Origin: Methanosphaera sp. BMS | GTDB taxonomy: Archaea > Methanobacteriota > Methanobacteria > Methanobacteriales > Methanobacteriaceae | Assembly (NCBI RefSeq): GCF_003268005.1 | Contig: NZ_CP014213.1 | Location: 434,001-498,000 of the forward strand | Length of the DNA stretch: 64,000 bases | Direction: 5' to 3' | Shown: positions 8,834 to 19,202 of the stretch, one piece after another | Numbering within the stretch: the first letter of the stretch is position 1 | How the letters are laid out: each line of letters opens with the position of its first letter | Notes under the pieces: generated by a model | Databases searched by the model: none | Told to the model about the DNA's origin: nothing | Seen by the model: the letters and a program-made list of their open reading frames with translations, nothing else | Position numbers and translations under genes: made by a program

Positions 8834-11710
8834 ATGAAAACCAGGAAGATAATACTGTTGGTTGCACTGCTTGTAGTACTTATGGGTGCAGTAAGTGCTA
8901 CCGGTGTTTCAGATGAAACACTTGGTGATGATACGTTAGATTCAAGCGATAGGGTAGCACAATATACTACACCTGCAACTGTAGAGGAAAGTGTAACAAG
9001 CCAACCAAAAGAAAGTAAGAAAATAGTAAAAGAAGAAAAGAATAGTAAAACCGCAGGTAAAACATATGATGTAAATGACTATGACACACTACACAGCGTG
9101 CTAACAAGTGACGTATATGACAGGCTGACATTAAACATCAAATCAAACGTCAAACTAAAAGGCAACACAGAACTCAACGAAGCAATAAAAACAGTGACAA
9201 TAAACGGAGGCGGAAAAACGATTGACGGGAGTAACTACTATCAATTCCTCAGAATCGAATCAGCTAATGTAACAATAAACAACGTTAAGATTATCAACTG
9301 TTATTCAACGGATAACGGTGGAGCAATATATAACTCCAATGGTAAACTAATCATAAATAATACTGTACTGAGCAATAACATTGCCTACGATGATATAAAT
9401 CGAAAAGATAACTATGGTGGAGCAATATACAACGATAAGGGTATTTTAAACATCAGCAACTCTACACTCAACAACAATCAGGTACGTACTGATGGATGGG
9501 CTGGAGATGCTTCTGGTGGAGCAATATACAACAACAACGGTAAACTCACAATAAGTGCGTGTAAACTAAACAACAACTCCGTATTAGGATATAACGGTAA
9601 CGGGGGAGCAGTATACACGGGTGGAAAAGCAACCATAACAAACACTACCTTGAATAACAACAGGGCTAACAGCAACGCAGGTTCCAGTTATGATGGTTAT
9701 GCCTATGGAGGAGCGATATATAACGTCATGGATTTGACAATGGAAAATATGACGGTAAATAACAACACCGCAGTTAAGGAATCACGTATGTCAACTTATA
9801 ATAATGGAGCAATATATAACTCCAAGGGTAATCTAATCATCAATAACGCCACACTAAAAAATAATATAATCGCAATATGTAGTAACGGTACTTTGACCAT
9901 GACAGACAGCCGGATAAACAATGACACAATAGACAATGATCATGGAAAAATGACGATAAACAACTCCACACTAAACAACAACTCATCAATATCCAACTAT
10001 TACGGCAATATAATACTAAATAATTGCACGCTAAAAAACAGTAAATATGTATATAATGGTACTATGTGGAGTGGATTTGACGTTACCGGTGGAGCAATAC
10101 ATAACATGTATAGTACCATGACCATAAATAATTCTATATTAAAAAATTATGAACTATACTCGGTTAATGATGATGCCGCCGGTGGAGCAATATACAATTA
10201 CGAGGGTAAGATGACCATAAACAATTCATTATTAGACAACAATACAGTTAAGGGAGAATATGAGGATAACACACTTGGAGGAGCAATCTACAATGAGGGA
10301 GATTTAATCATCAACAACACCACCTTCACAAACAATACGGCACCATCCGGTGGGGCAATATACAATGAGGGAAACCTTAGCATAACCAACTCTATACTGG
10401 CAAACAACAAGGCCACATATGGAGGGGCAATATTCCACAATGGAAGTAACTTCAACATGACAAAAAGCATATTCACCAATAATACCGCAATCAATGGAGC
10501 GGCAATCTATAATCATGGAAAAGCATCAATCGAAGAAAACACATTCCAGACAAACAAGGCACAAGTCGATGGAAAAGCCATAATAAAGGCGGTATATGCA
10601 ACAACATCAAACAATACCAACGCGGAAACATCTAAATATAGTGGAACAATATACACGAGAACATATGCCGATGTAACAATAATAAACAATATATTTGACG
10701 ACGGAATAAAGTATACAAAGACAACAGTACAAACAAATAATGGAATAATAGGAGAAAAACTAACATTAAAGGCAACAGTAACCGATACAAATAATCAAAA
10801 AGTTAATGAAGGAAACCTGATATTCAAACTAAACGGAGTAACCATAAAAGACAACGGAAAACTAACCGGCAGCAATAATCCACTTAAGGTCAAAGTAGCC
10901 AATGGAACAGCCACTGCCACGATAAAACCCGACCTGGATATGAGAAATGCCGACAAGCTCACAGCACACTACATCGGAACAGACCTGTATAACGCCTCTG
11001 CCAGCAGCACGGCCAAAATACAAATAATACAACGTAACGCCAGCATAGTAGTATCAACCAACGTAAAAACAATCAAACAGGGACAGGTGCTAACACTAAT
11101 AGCAAAAGTATATGATACCACCAATGGTAAAAAATCAACCAACCTGACAGCATTCAATGACCAATTCGTCTACTTCAAGGTAAACGGCATCACACTAAAA
11201 GACACAAAAGGAGCAATGCTCAAAGTAAAAATAGTAAACGGTACCGCTACCACCCAATACACAATACCACTGGGACTATCCGGTGTAACAGACGGCAAGA
11301 CCATGACACCAAAAAATCACACCATACTCGCCGGTTTCTACAACAAAAACTACCAGGAAGACATAAGAAACACGACGTACTTCCAGGTAGAAAGATCAAA
11401 CATCACCATAACCATAACAAACGCTACCGTAAACGCCAAGACACATAAACTGTCACTCACCGCTACAATCAGGGACTACCTGGGCAATATCGTTAAAGGA
11501 CCAAACAAGTGCGTAATAAAAATCAACGGCATCAGCCTCAAAAACGGTACACAAGCAAGGTACTACTATTCAACAGATGGAATACTCAACATCCAGAACA
11601 TTGACATACCATCATACACCAACTATAAGACAATAGAGATAGTAACACAGGACAGACTCGCATATAAAAGCCAAAGAAATACCACGACAACCATAAAAGT
11701 AACCAAATAA
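8834..11710 (+). CDS. Adhesin-like surface protein, beta-helix with Ig-like repeats
   Basis: A 958-residue exported protein. It has a signal peptide (MKTRKIILLVALLVVLMG, cleavage after about residue 22), a low-complexity segment, a long right-handed beta-helix (about residues 95-620) built from repeats of the type GGAIYN...LTINNS.LNNN, and three Ig-like repeats of about 105 residues (about 640-958; for example GEKLTLKATVTD). Such adhesin-like proteins are abundant in Methanosphaera and Methanobrevibacter and are thought to bind host or partner-cell surfaces. There is no C-terminal membrane anchor, so retention must rely on other means. I chose the ATG at 8834 over the in-frame TTG at 8828. 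Base composition is richer in C than the neighbours. Confidence 0.9.
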   Translation: MKTRKIILLVALLVVLMGAVSATGVSDETLGDDTLDSSDRVAQYTTPATVEESVTSQPKESKKIVKEEKNSKTAGKTYDVNDYDTLHSVLTSDVYDRLTLNIKSNVKLKGNTELNEAIKTVTINGGGKTIDGSNYYQFLRIESANVTINNVKIINCYSTDNGGAIYNSNGKLIINNTVLSNNIAYDDINRKDNYGGAIYNDKGILNISNSTLNNNQVRTDGWAGDASGGAIYNNNGKLTISACKLNNNSVLGYNGNGGAVYTGGKATITNTTLNNNRANSNAGSSYDGYAYGGAIYNVMDLTMENMTVNNNTAVKESRMSTYNNGAIYNSKGNLIINNATLKNNIIAICSNGTLTMTDSRINNDTIDNDHGKMTINNSTLNNNSSISNYYGNIILNNCTLKNSKYVYNGTMWSGFDVTGGAIHNMYSTMTINNSILKNYELYSVNDDAAGGAIYNYEGKMTINNSLLDNNTVKGEYEDNTLGGAIYNEGDLIINNTTFTNNTAPSGGAIYNEGNLSITNSILANNKATYGGAIFHNGSNFNMTKSIFTNNTAINGAAIYNHGKASIEENTFQTNKAQVDGKAIIKAVYATTSNNTNAETSKYSGTIYTRTYADVTIINNIFDDGIKYTKTTVQTNNGIIGEKLTLKATVTDTNNQKVNEGNLIFKLNGVTIKDNGKLTGSNNPLKVKVANGTATATIKPDLDMRNADKLTAHYIGTDLYNASASSTAKIQIIQRNASIVVSTNVKTIKQGQVLTLIAKVYDTTNGKKSTNLTAFNDQFVYFKVNGITLKDTKGAMLKVKIVNGTATTQYTIPLGLSGVTDGKTMTPKNHTILAGFYNKNYQEDIRNTTYFQVERSNITITITNATVNAKTHKLSLTATIRDYLGNIVKGPNKCVIKINGISLKNGTQARYYYSTDGILNIQNIDIPSYTNYKTIEIVTQDRLAYKSQRNTTTTIKVTK

Positions 11711-11712
11711 AA

Positions 11713-11735
11713 CCCTAACCTCCACCCCCTTTTTC
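11713..11735 (+). terminator. C-rich tract plus T-run after the adhesin gene
   Basis: Directly after the stop codon lies CCCTAACCTCCACCCCC followed by TTTTT. The position, 2 bases past the stop, and the similarity to 1831-1855 and to the minus-strand tract at 43115-43146 suggest a transcription termination signal. Confidence 0.5.
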
Positions 11736-11876
11736 AACAATGGATTACTATAAGTAAAAAAGATATTTAAATCACTACAGTAGACATTGATGACAATTTG
11801 TAATATAAATTATTGAAGATAACCACCTATCAATGATGGATTTTCCACATAAATAAATCATGAAAGTATACCAAAT

Positions 11877-12665
11877 CTAGAATCCAAAGAATTTAAATCT
11901 ACTTAAATGTTTCCGCATAGTATTTCTTGAATTGGCAGATAACTTTTGATTAAGCAGAATGTCTGCATAATCCTCGTAGTAGTAAATAGCATTATGAAAT
12001 GAATTGAATTCTAGGTAAACTTCATCATCCAGTTTGTCCATAATATCATTAAGCAACTTACATGCGAACTCATATTCCTCAAGATTTACTAATTTCTTAA
12101 TATCCTCTCTCATAAACTGTTTCAATGGCTTAGCTAGAGAATTCATATCATAATAACCACCATAGCTAAAACCGGGAGCCTTAGCATTATTAAATATTCG
12201 ATTAAGTTTCTTTTCATATTCCTTCTTATCAATCAATGAATTAGTCTGGAAGTGTTTAATAAAATCATACTTAAACTTCGGATTATTTCTAAATTCCTTT
12301 TTAAGAAACGAATTAATCTTTGTTTGACTTATATTTTTTAATATATTCTCAGTATCCACATTCAAAACTGATTCATTCTTATCATAATACTTTCTATGAT
12401 CTTCTAATAACTCTGGATATTCATCGATAAACTTCAAAAATATGGCTTCATGCAAACAATGTGATTTACTTGAACATGAACAGAACACATCAAGAAACAA
12501 ATCCTCTTCCAGCAATAACTCCACATTAAACTCACGACTTGTTTTAACCTTTCCCTTAATTGACTGAGGTGTATGTTCAATATCCACAATTTTACCCTTA
12601 AAATTCTCAACCTTTTCCAGGATGCTTTTACTATACATATATCTCCAATTATCCATACGAATCAT
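11877..12665 (-). CDS. SWIM-type zinc-finger protein
   Basis: A protein of about 262 residues. Residues about 56-75 carry the SWIM pattern C-x-C-x(5)-C-x-H in FCSCSSKSHCLHEA, a zinc-binding module found in nucleic-acid-associated proteins (bacterial SWI2/SNF2 partners, transposases). The rest is helical and charged with no recognisable catalytic motif. The start is uncertain: TTG at 12668, ATG at 12665 and ATG at 12656 are in frame, and none has a strong ribosome binding site. The gene is divergent from the surface-protein gene at 12833. SWIM proteins often accompany helicases, but none is adjacent here. Confidence 0.7.
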   Translation of the reverse strand: MIRMDNWRYMYSKSILEKVENFKGKIVDIEHTPQSIKGKVKTSREFNVELLLEEDLFLDVFCSCSSKSHCLHEAIFLKFIDEYPELLEDHRKYYDKNESVLNVDTENILKNISQTKINSFLKKEFRNNPKFKYDFIKHFQTNSLIDKKEYEKKLNRIFNNAKAPGFSYGGYYDMNSLAKPLKQFMREDIKKLVNLEEYEFACKLLNDIMDKLDDEVYLEFNSFHNAIYYYEDYADILLNQKLSANSRNTMRKHLSRFKFFGF

Positions 12666-12832
12666 CAAATAATTATTTCAAACAATATAATTTCTATATA
12701 ATATATTTAATTTTTCAGTTTATATATGTCAACTTCCCAAATATTCTAAAAGATAATAATATCTCCAATATAATATGAAATTATTTATTACCATTAGGAT
12801 AATATAATTTAATATAAAGGAGGGAAAAAAGT

Positions 12833-13567
12833 ATGAGAAAAAATTTCAAAATCCTGCTAATGGGAGTACTGGCACTAATTCTTGTAGCCTCTGCAGCTGC
12901 ATATGTGCTACTTACACCACAATACAAACAAATAGAACTAAACGGATACAAAATGGAAGTACCAAAAAGCAATGCAGAAATAAGTATGATAAATAACAAC
13001 TACAGAACATATGAGGATAAAGAAAACAACATAACAATAAAATCATATGCATTAATCAATCTAAATGAAACCAACTATACAGGAGCAGGTGATGTAGGAG
13101 CACAGGTAGGATTCAACATAGGAAACAATACCACAATAGAAAATAAGACAGTACTAAACCAAAGCGGAAAATACACATACTATGACTTAACCGCATATCA
13201 AATGATAGTAATCACGGCAGACAATTATGAAACAATGTCACACATACTAAAAACATTAAACAAAACAGACATACATCCAAATACAGAAAACCTGACGGTA
13301 AACTTAACATCATTAAACAACACCAATGATACAAACAACACAACAACAACCACTAAAAAGACCCAATCAACGACTAAAAAAAGCAGTTCAACTTCAAAAA
13401 AATCAGGCAGTGATACATTTTATGTAAGTGATCCAGAAGGTAGTGGAGAATATGTTGGCGTAGGAGAAGGAACATACCGAAAAAAATCAACAGGGGAAGT
13501 CTATGTTGAATATGGTAGAGGTAACTTTAAACGCAGAGCCGATTTAGATAATAAAGTAGGTTATTAA
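12833..13567 (+). CDS. Membrane-anchored Asn/Thr-rich surface protein
   Basis: A 244-residue protein with a strong AAAGGAGGG site. The N-terminus has one hydrophobic segment (about residues 6-27), then a folded domain of about 120 residues rich in N-x-S/T sequons, a Thr/Ser/Lys linker (about 165-190) and a C-terminal module rich in Gly and Tyr (SGEYVGVGEGTYRKK). The linker and the short C-terminal module resemble those of the proteins at 2924-3334 and 43149-43550. Probably a glycosylated surface protein; its function is unknown. Confidence 0.7.
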   Translation: MRKNFKILLMGVLALILVASAAAYVLLTPQYKQIELNGYKMEVPKSNAEISMINNNYRTYEDKENNITIKSYALINLNETNYTGAGDVGAQVGFNIGNNTTIENKTVLNQSGKYTYYDLTAYQMIVITADNYETMSHILKTLNKTDIHPNTENLTVNLTSLNNTNDTNNTTTTTKKTQSTTKKSSSTSKKSGSDTFYVSDPEGSGEYVGVGEGTYRKKSTGEVYVEYGRGNFKRRADLDNKVGY

Positions 13568-13952
13568 GATAAACTACTTGTTATCTTTTATCAATCTACT
13601 TTTTGATAATAGATAAACTGAATATTACAGTTTATTACTAGTTTTAACTATATTTTTATTAGATTATTATTTACATAATTGATTTAAGTTTCTTTTATTT
13701 CATTTTTTGAAATATAACTTTTGTCTATTTCTAAAATAAAACTTAAAAATTCCTTTGTTAAAAAAATAACTCGTTATTTGTTTAATTCAAGAAGTGTTTA
13801 ATTAGGATTGGATACTTAAGGAATCTATTAATTTGCAATTACAAATAAACTAAACTTATCGAGTCATTATTGTATTATAATTATTGTTTAAAAAAAAATT
13901 ATATTATAATTTATTTACATATTATTATTTAACAAAGTTTACGGTGATTTTA
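13568..13952. other. Intergenic region upstream of mcrB
   Basis: About 385 AT-rich bases. A small inverted repeat (AAACTG...CAGTTT, about 13615-13635) follows the surface-protein gene and, with the nearby T-rich stretches, may help end its transcript. No gene is supportable. The 3' part must hold the promoter of the mcrBC operon, but the many AT-rich stretches do not let me single out one TATA box. Confidence 0.4.
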
Positions 13953-16169
13953 ATGGATAATCAATATGATTTACTTGCTAACAGAATTAGAACTTATTTG
14001 GATGAAAACAATCTGGGGGATTTTTCAATAGATAACTTTGAAGAAAAATATAAATTCTTCTATGACATGTTTTCTCCGGAAATATTGGAAAACTTGGATG
14101 GCAAAGAGGCACGTGATAGAATATTTATGCATGATGGTGATAGAAATAATTTATGTTATCTTATAGAGGCATCTCCTGAATATCGTAGTTTTTGTGGGGG
14201 TATTCGTGGCGGAACTGCATATAAGTTTAGCTTGTTTAAAAAGGAAAGTGGCCAATGGGCAACTGGTTCTTCTAAAAAGAATAAAATACTTAGTGATGAT
14301 GAATCTATTGAGATAGCTACACGTATACGTGATGCAATGGTTGATGGTGCTAATTACATAAGGAATACTGCATTGAATACGGTTGAGGATTATGTTAAGT
14401 TAGGTAAAAAATTAGAGGAAATCTTCAGTAATTGTCCTGTTAAGCCTACTAATTCATGGATTCACAAGTATTATTCCATTATTTTCCCAGAATATATACC
14501 TATATGTCATAAGGATGAAATGAAGAAGGATATGATTAGAAAATTTTCCTTAGAACCTTTAAATGATTTTTGGGCAAATGATGGACAGTTATATTTATTA
14601 TCCAAAAAATCTGGAATAAAGTTTTATTCCTTATTTGATGAATCCATAGTAAGTTTGTTTTATAAGTGGGAAAATCATATGTGGACCGATAAATTTGATA
14701 AACGTAATTTGGTTGGAAAAAACTTTATTAAGTACTGGGCTTTTACTCCAGGTATATTGGCTAATAGGGCCGATTTATGCTATGATAATTCGCTCATGGC
14801 TATGGGATGGAATTATCTTGGGGACTTAAACCAATATGAAGATAATTTTGATGTTGCTATCGCAGATATAATAAAGAAGAATGAAAAGTTAAAGATGAAA
14901 CCTACCTCAGCATTAAGATCATTACATGGTATTTATAAAGATATTAAAGCAGGGGATATCATTTGCATAAGAAGAGGATTAACTACTATCATTGCAGTTG
15001 GTCGAGTAACAGAAGAATCAAAATATTTCTATGATGAAACAATTGATAATTCCACAGAGGATCCTTTTTATCAGTTAAGAGATGGAATTAATTGGTATAG
15101 ACTTGAAGAGGAATATAAACTGAAAAATTCTAAATTTCTAAGGGATACATTATATGAAATAACTGATAAAAGAATCATCAATACTATCCGTCAATTTGAG
15201 GATAAAATTCCACAAGAAAAGATTCCAGAACAACAAATCGTCACAGATAACTCTTTAAGTAGAAACATAATATACTTTGGAGCACCAGGTACAGGAAAAA
15301 GTTATACATTAAATAAGGATAGAAAAAAGCTTATTTTAAATGATGACAATTATGAAAGAGTAACATTCCATCCTGATTATTCTTATGCACACTTTGTTGG
15401 TTCATATAAACCAGTATCATCAGAAAATGGTATATCCTATGACTATGTTCCCGGTCCTTTCATGAGAACACTTGTTAAAGCTTATCGAAATCCTGGTGAA
15501 AATTATCTATTGATAATTGAAGAGATAAATCGTGCCAATGTTGCAGCAGTATTTGGGGATGTATTCCAATTATTAGATCGTGACAAGACGGGCTCTTCAC
15601 GTTATCCAATTGAAGCATCAGAAGATATTAAAAAATATATGGAGATGGAGTTAGATGAAAATTATAAGAAAATTATGATACCCTCCAATATGTTTATATG
15701 GGCAACAATGAACAGTGCTGATCAGGGAGTATTTCCTATGGACACTGCATTTAAGAGAAGATGGAAATTCAAGTATTTTGGTATAGATAATAATGAGGAT
15801 TTAATAACGGACATGACTGTAAATTTAAACGGTAATGAAATTTCATGGAATGAGTTAAGAAAAGCAATCAACGAGGAATTGCTAAATTATAAGATTAATG
15901 AAGATAAGTTGATTGGTCCATTCTTTGCCTTTGATGAATATGTGGGGGAAAACATACCTATAGATGAGTTTAAGGAAACATTTAAGAATAAGATTTTAAT
16001 GTATCTATTTGAGGATGTTGCACGATCTAAGAGAAACATATTGTTTTCAGGAGTAGGTAATAAAGGTAACTATATCTATTCACGTATATGTGATGAGTTT
16101 GACCGAAAAGGTGTGGAGATTTTCTGTAACAATATTACTGAGCAGTTTATTGATGATAATGGAGATTAA
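13953..16169 (+). CDS. mcrB: McrB-like GTPase of a type IV (modification-dependent) restriction system
   Basis: A 738-residue protein. GGTGAT at 13943-13948 fixes the start at the ATG at 13953 rather than the earlier in-frame codon at 13884. Domains: an N-terminal region of unknown fold (1-150), a PUA/EVE-like segment (about 260-370; YWAFTPG...GDIICIRRG) likely to read modified DNA, and an AAA+ domain with Walker A GAPGTGKS (about 442), Walker B LLIIEEINRANV (about 520) and the McrB signature variant TMNSADQG (about 586; MNTADRS in E. coli). McrB hexamers use GTP to drive McrC-dependent cleavage. The mcrC gene follows after 3 bases. Confidence 0.9.
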   Translation: MDNQYDLLANRIRTYLDENNLGDFSIDNFEEKYKFFYDMFSPEILENLDGKEARDRIFMHDGDRNNLCYLIEASPEYRSFCGGIRGGTAYKFSLFKKESGQWATGSSKKNKILSDDESIEIATRIRDAMVDGANYIRNTALNTVEDYVKLGKKLEEIFSNCPVKPTNSWIHKYYSIIFPEYIPICHKDEMKKDMIRKFSLEPLNDFWANDGQLYLLSKKSGIKFYSLFDESIVSLFYKWENHMWTDKFDKRNLVGKNFIKYWAFTPGILANRADLCYDNSLMAMGWNYLGDLNQYEDNFDVAIADIIKKNEKLKMKPTSALRSLHGIYKDIKAGDIICIRRGLTTIIAVGRVTEESKYFYDETIDNSTEDPFYQLRDGINWYRLEEEYKLKNSKFLRDTLYEITDKRIINTIRQFEDKIPQEKIPEQQIVTDNSLSRNIIYFGAPGTGKSYTLNKDRKKLILNDDNYERVTFHPDYSYAHFVGSYKPVSSENGISYDYVPGPFMRTLVKAYRNPGENYLLIIEEINRANVAAVFGDVFQLLDRDKTGSSRYPIEASEDIKKYMEMELDENYKKIMIPSNMFIWATMNSADQGVFPMDTAFKRRWKFKYFGIDNNEDLITDMTVNLNGNEISWNELRKAINEELLNYKINEDKLIGPFFAFDEYVGENIPIDEFKETFKNKILMYLFEDVARSKRNILFSGVGNKGNYIYSRICDEFDRKGVEIFCNNITEQFIDDNGD

Positions 16170-16172
16170 TTT

Positions 16173-17516
16173 ATGGATTCAGTCTATGTTAGACAATTGC
16201 AACATTACTCAATAGGATACCTAAATGATTTGTTGGGTGAAGACATTCAAGAAAAGCTGTCTTATCATAGCATTGTCAAATATGATGCAGGTACAGGCCA
16301 ATATCAGTTCCATTATGTGGGTGTAATTATAGTGGATGATATGGTCATAAATTGTTTTCCAAAGTACATTCATGACAAGCAAAATATAAAAGATGATTTT
16401 AAACAGGTAATAAATGTCATTAAAAAATATGAAGCATCAAATGAAGATGTGAGCTATGATGATATTGAAATAGAAAATATTTCATTCAACCTACTTCCAA
16501 TGATGCTATTTTTCATTGAGGATTATTATGAAAATGGTGTATACACGAGAATTCGTAACATACTTGAAGAAAATGGAGATGGAGAAATTGATTGGGATAG
16601 GACAGTAAATAATAATGTGGCATATTTAATAGAAGACAAGCCTTTTTACACCCAGCTTGATACTAAATATAAAATCAATGATTTGTATGACTATTTCAGA
16701 ATGTTACATGAATATATCATAACAGAATGTTCCAAGTATCTTGAAAAAAGAGAATTATTGGATTTATTTGATTTAACACCAGTTGAGCTTAGTGAAAATT
16801 CACTTGAAGATTTTGGACAATTGGATTTCATATTAAACAGGTTACAAAAAGAGTTAAATATTGAATTTAATACACATAAACGAAAATTATTACAGGTAAT
16901 GTATTCATACCTATCAAACAAAAATATCTTTAATGAAAATGACAATCTAGTCTTGTATGGTACAACAGCATATCATGATGTATGGGAAAAAATATGCAAA
17001 TTCGTATTTAATGATAAATTAAACAAAAAACTATCTAAATTAAAATTACCAACACATTTAAATGAAAAATATGATGCTGATGATGAATTATTAAATGTCA
17101 TAAAAAGACCTGTTTGGATGTTAAATGATAAAGCTCCCAGAGAAAGTGACACATTCATCCCAGATATTGTAACAATTAAAGATGATAAGTTTACCATATT
17201 GGATGCAAAATATTATGATTTAAAACTAGATGATGTAATTACAGGTCAACCCGGACTAGAATCTATAACTAAACAATACCTATATGAACTAGCCTTTAAG
17301 GAATTTATACAAGATCATGGATTTAAAACAATAAAAAATGCCTTTTTATTTCCAACACAAAAAACAGATATATCTAATGAGGGAAAAGTAACACTGGAAA
17401 TATTAAATTCCCTTGGATTAGAAGATATTCAGATAATAATGTTACCTGTACATTTAATGTATGAATGTTATCTAAAAAATCATAAACTTAACATTTCTAC
17501 TTTAAAATTAGATTAA
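16173..17516 (+). CDS. mcrC: McrC-like nuclease subunit
   Basis: A 447-residue protein, the partner of McrB. The C-terminal PD-(D/E)xK nuclease core is visible: IPDIV (Asp near residue 330), ILDAKYY (Asp and Lys near 343) and a following Gln/Tyr-containing helix (TKQYLYEL, near 367). The N-terminal part matches McrC's McrB-binding region in position. The start has GGAG in the end of mcrB, 3 bases between the genes, so translation is coupled. The gene converges with the minus-strand gene ending at 17736; the 220-bp gap contains only AT-rich sequence. Confidence 0.9.
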   Translation: MDSVYVRQLQHYSIGYLNDLLGEDIQEKLSYHSIVKYDAGTGQYQFHYVGVIIVDDMVINCFPKYIHDKQNIKDDFKQVINVIKKYEASNEDVSYDDIEIENISFNLLPMMLFFIEDYYENGVYTRIRNILEENGDGEIDWDRTVNNNVAYLIEDKPFYTQLDTKYKINDLYDYFRMLHEYIITECSKYLEKRELLDLFDLTPVELSENSLEDFGQLDFILNRLQKELNIEFNTHKRKLLQVMYSYLSNKNIFNENDNLVLYGTTAYHDVWEKICKFVFNDKLNKKLSKLKLPTHLNEKYDADDELLNVIKRPVWMLNDKAPRESDTFIPDIVTIKDDKFTILDAKYYDLKLDDVITGQPGLESITKQYLYELAFKEFIQDHGFKTIKNAFLFPTQKTDISNEGKVTLEILNSLGLEDIQIIMLPVHLMYECYLKNHKLNISTLKLD

Positions 17517-17735
17517 ACATTATTAATCTTTTATAATATTAACTATAAACAGGATATATCTATGTTTAATGTATAGTTCTCTTATTTTGGGTAATATTAG
17601 TATATATTAACTTTATTATAATATAATGTGGAAAAATGGGGGAAGAGGAATTAAAGTTTAATGGGGAAATGTTTTCTAAAATTATATGGATAGTCTATGG
17701 ATGTATTAATTATGGAATATCCTAATATGCTCTAT

Positions 17736-19202
17736 TTATAATTTAATTGTTTCAAATAATTCTTCTTTATCTTCATTATTTACTGTTAATTCTATTGTCA
17801 CATCCATTTTTTCTGAATTTACTTTATGTATTGAAATATTATCCGTATATTTTCTGGTATAATATAGTAAATCAAGTAATGTGTCATATTTATTTATTTC
17901 GATTTGACATTTAATTATTATTAAAGTGTTTTCAGCATATTCTTTGGTTAAAAGATCTGTTTCTATATTTTCCGTTTCTTCTGTTTCTATGGTATCAGTA
18001 ATGTCCTCTTCGGAAATAATTTCAAGATTATAAGTAATTTTACCATCAATAATCTGTTTTGTTATCCTATTTTCATGGGTAAACTTATTCAATGTATTGA
18101 AAAAGGTATCCTGTTCCAATTTTAATTGATATTCTTTCATTAATCGTTCTTTTAATGTGGTATATAAATCATTGTAATGTATCTGCTTTGTTTCTGATTT
18201 TTTCAAGAGTTTATCTAATAATTCACTTAATCTTCTTTGATTATTATCTTCATCTTCAGATAATATGTGAATATTTTCGTTTTTATTAGTTTTTTGTTTA
18301 TCTTCCTCTTCAACATAATTTAGTTTAATATTAAAATAGGTTCTATTATTATCATGGAATCTATCTACATAGGGGTATGTTTGGAATAATAATGACGTGA
18401 AATAATTATTGAAATCTTTTTTGGAAATCTTTTCATTGTATCTGTTTTTAAGATATAATGAAAAATTATTGTATATGTCATCTAATGAGACATAGGTATC
18501 TTCTGTTGGTCTATCTATTTCTTCAATAGTATTTTGAATAAATTCTTTTAGTCTTTTTATAACTTCCTCATATTTAATTTCTTTAATAAATGTTAGATTT
18601 TCTGTTTGTTCAAAGTTATTTTCATATAATTGACTGATTTCATCTTGATTATATAGCTTAACATTTTTCAGGGCAGATTTTTCGTTTTTATTCACATAGA
18701 ATTTTTTTAAATTAATAATGTAATATACAATTTCTTCTAACTGTTTTACACGAGAAAATCGGTAATCATCAATATTTTCCTGTGATTTCTTAAATTCATC
18801 AGCTAATTCAAATTCTTTAAATACATGTATGTCTAAAACGTTTTTATCAACTATCTTATATATTACCCATCCATATTCATGCATATTAGATAAGTTCAAT
18901 GATGTTTCATCATTTTCAGAATATTTTTGAATGTACATCTCCAATACTTTCTTATTTTTCCAATGATAAACATCATAATTTTTGAATAATAATCCTACTT
19001 CTTCTAATGTCTGCAAATTATATTGAATAGTAATTGGATTAACAATTCCTTCTTGGATAAGATGATTTTTTGTAAAATAATCATGATCCTTTATTTTAGG
19101 ATATTTTTTTAGAATTTTTACAGCATTAATTTTTTTATTACAATTTGCACATACCTTTTTATCATCAGAAACTTCACAATTACAATAATAACAAGTATTC
19201 AA
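17736..19202 (-). CDS. Zinc-ribbon protein with tandem winged-helix-like repeats
   Basis: A 488-residue protein. It begins with a treble-cysteine zinc ribbon (CYYCNC, then CANCNKK, residues 4-22), then a winged-helix-like segment (about 40-95), a middle region, two repeats of a domain resembling the winged helix found near phage primases (about 210-297 and 322-396; the second ends IDGKITYNLEI), and a C-terminal alpha/beta domain (about 420-488). The 1187-residue protein at 47861-51424 has the same parts in the same order with more copies. It lies 15 bases after the AbrB-repeat gene and is probably the last gene of that operon. A role in nucleic-acid binding is inferred; no catalytic motif is seen. 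Confidence 0.65.
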   Translation of the reverse strand: MNTCYYCNCEVSDDKKVCANCNKKINAVKILKKYPKIKDHDYFTKNHLIQEGIVNPITIQYNLQTLEEVGLLFKNYDVYHWKNKKVLEMYIQKYSENDETSLNLSNMHEYGWVIYKIVDKNVLDIHVFKEFELADEFKKSQENIDDYRFSRVKQLEEIVYYIINLKKFYVNKNEKSALKNVKLYNQDEISQLYENNFEQTENLTFIKEIKYEEVIKRLKEFIQNTIEEIDRPTEDTYVSLDDIYNNFSLYLKNRYNEKISKKDFNNYFTSLLFQTYPYVDRFHDNNRTYFNIKLNYVEEEDKQKTNKNENIHILSEDEDNNQRRLSELLDKLLKKSETKQIHYNDLYTTLKERLMKEYQLKLEQDTFFNTLNKFTHENRITKQIIDGKITYNLEIISEEDITDTIETEETENIETDLLTKEYAENTLIIIKCQIEINKYDTLLDLLYYTRKYTDNISIHKVNSEKMDVTIELTVNNEDKEELFETIKL

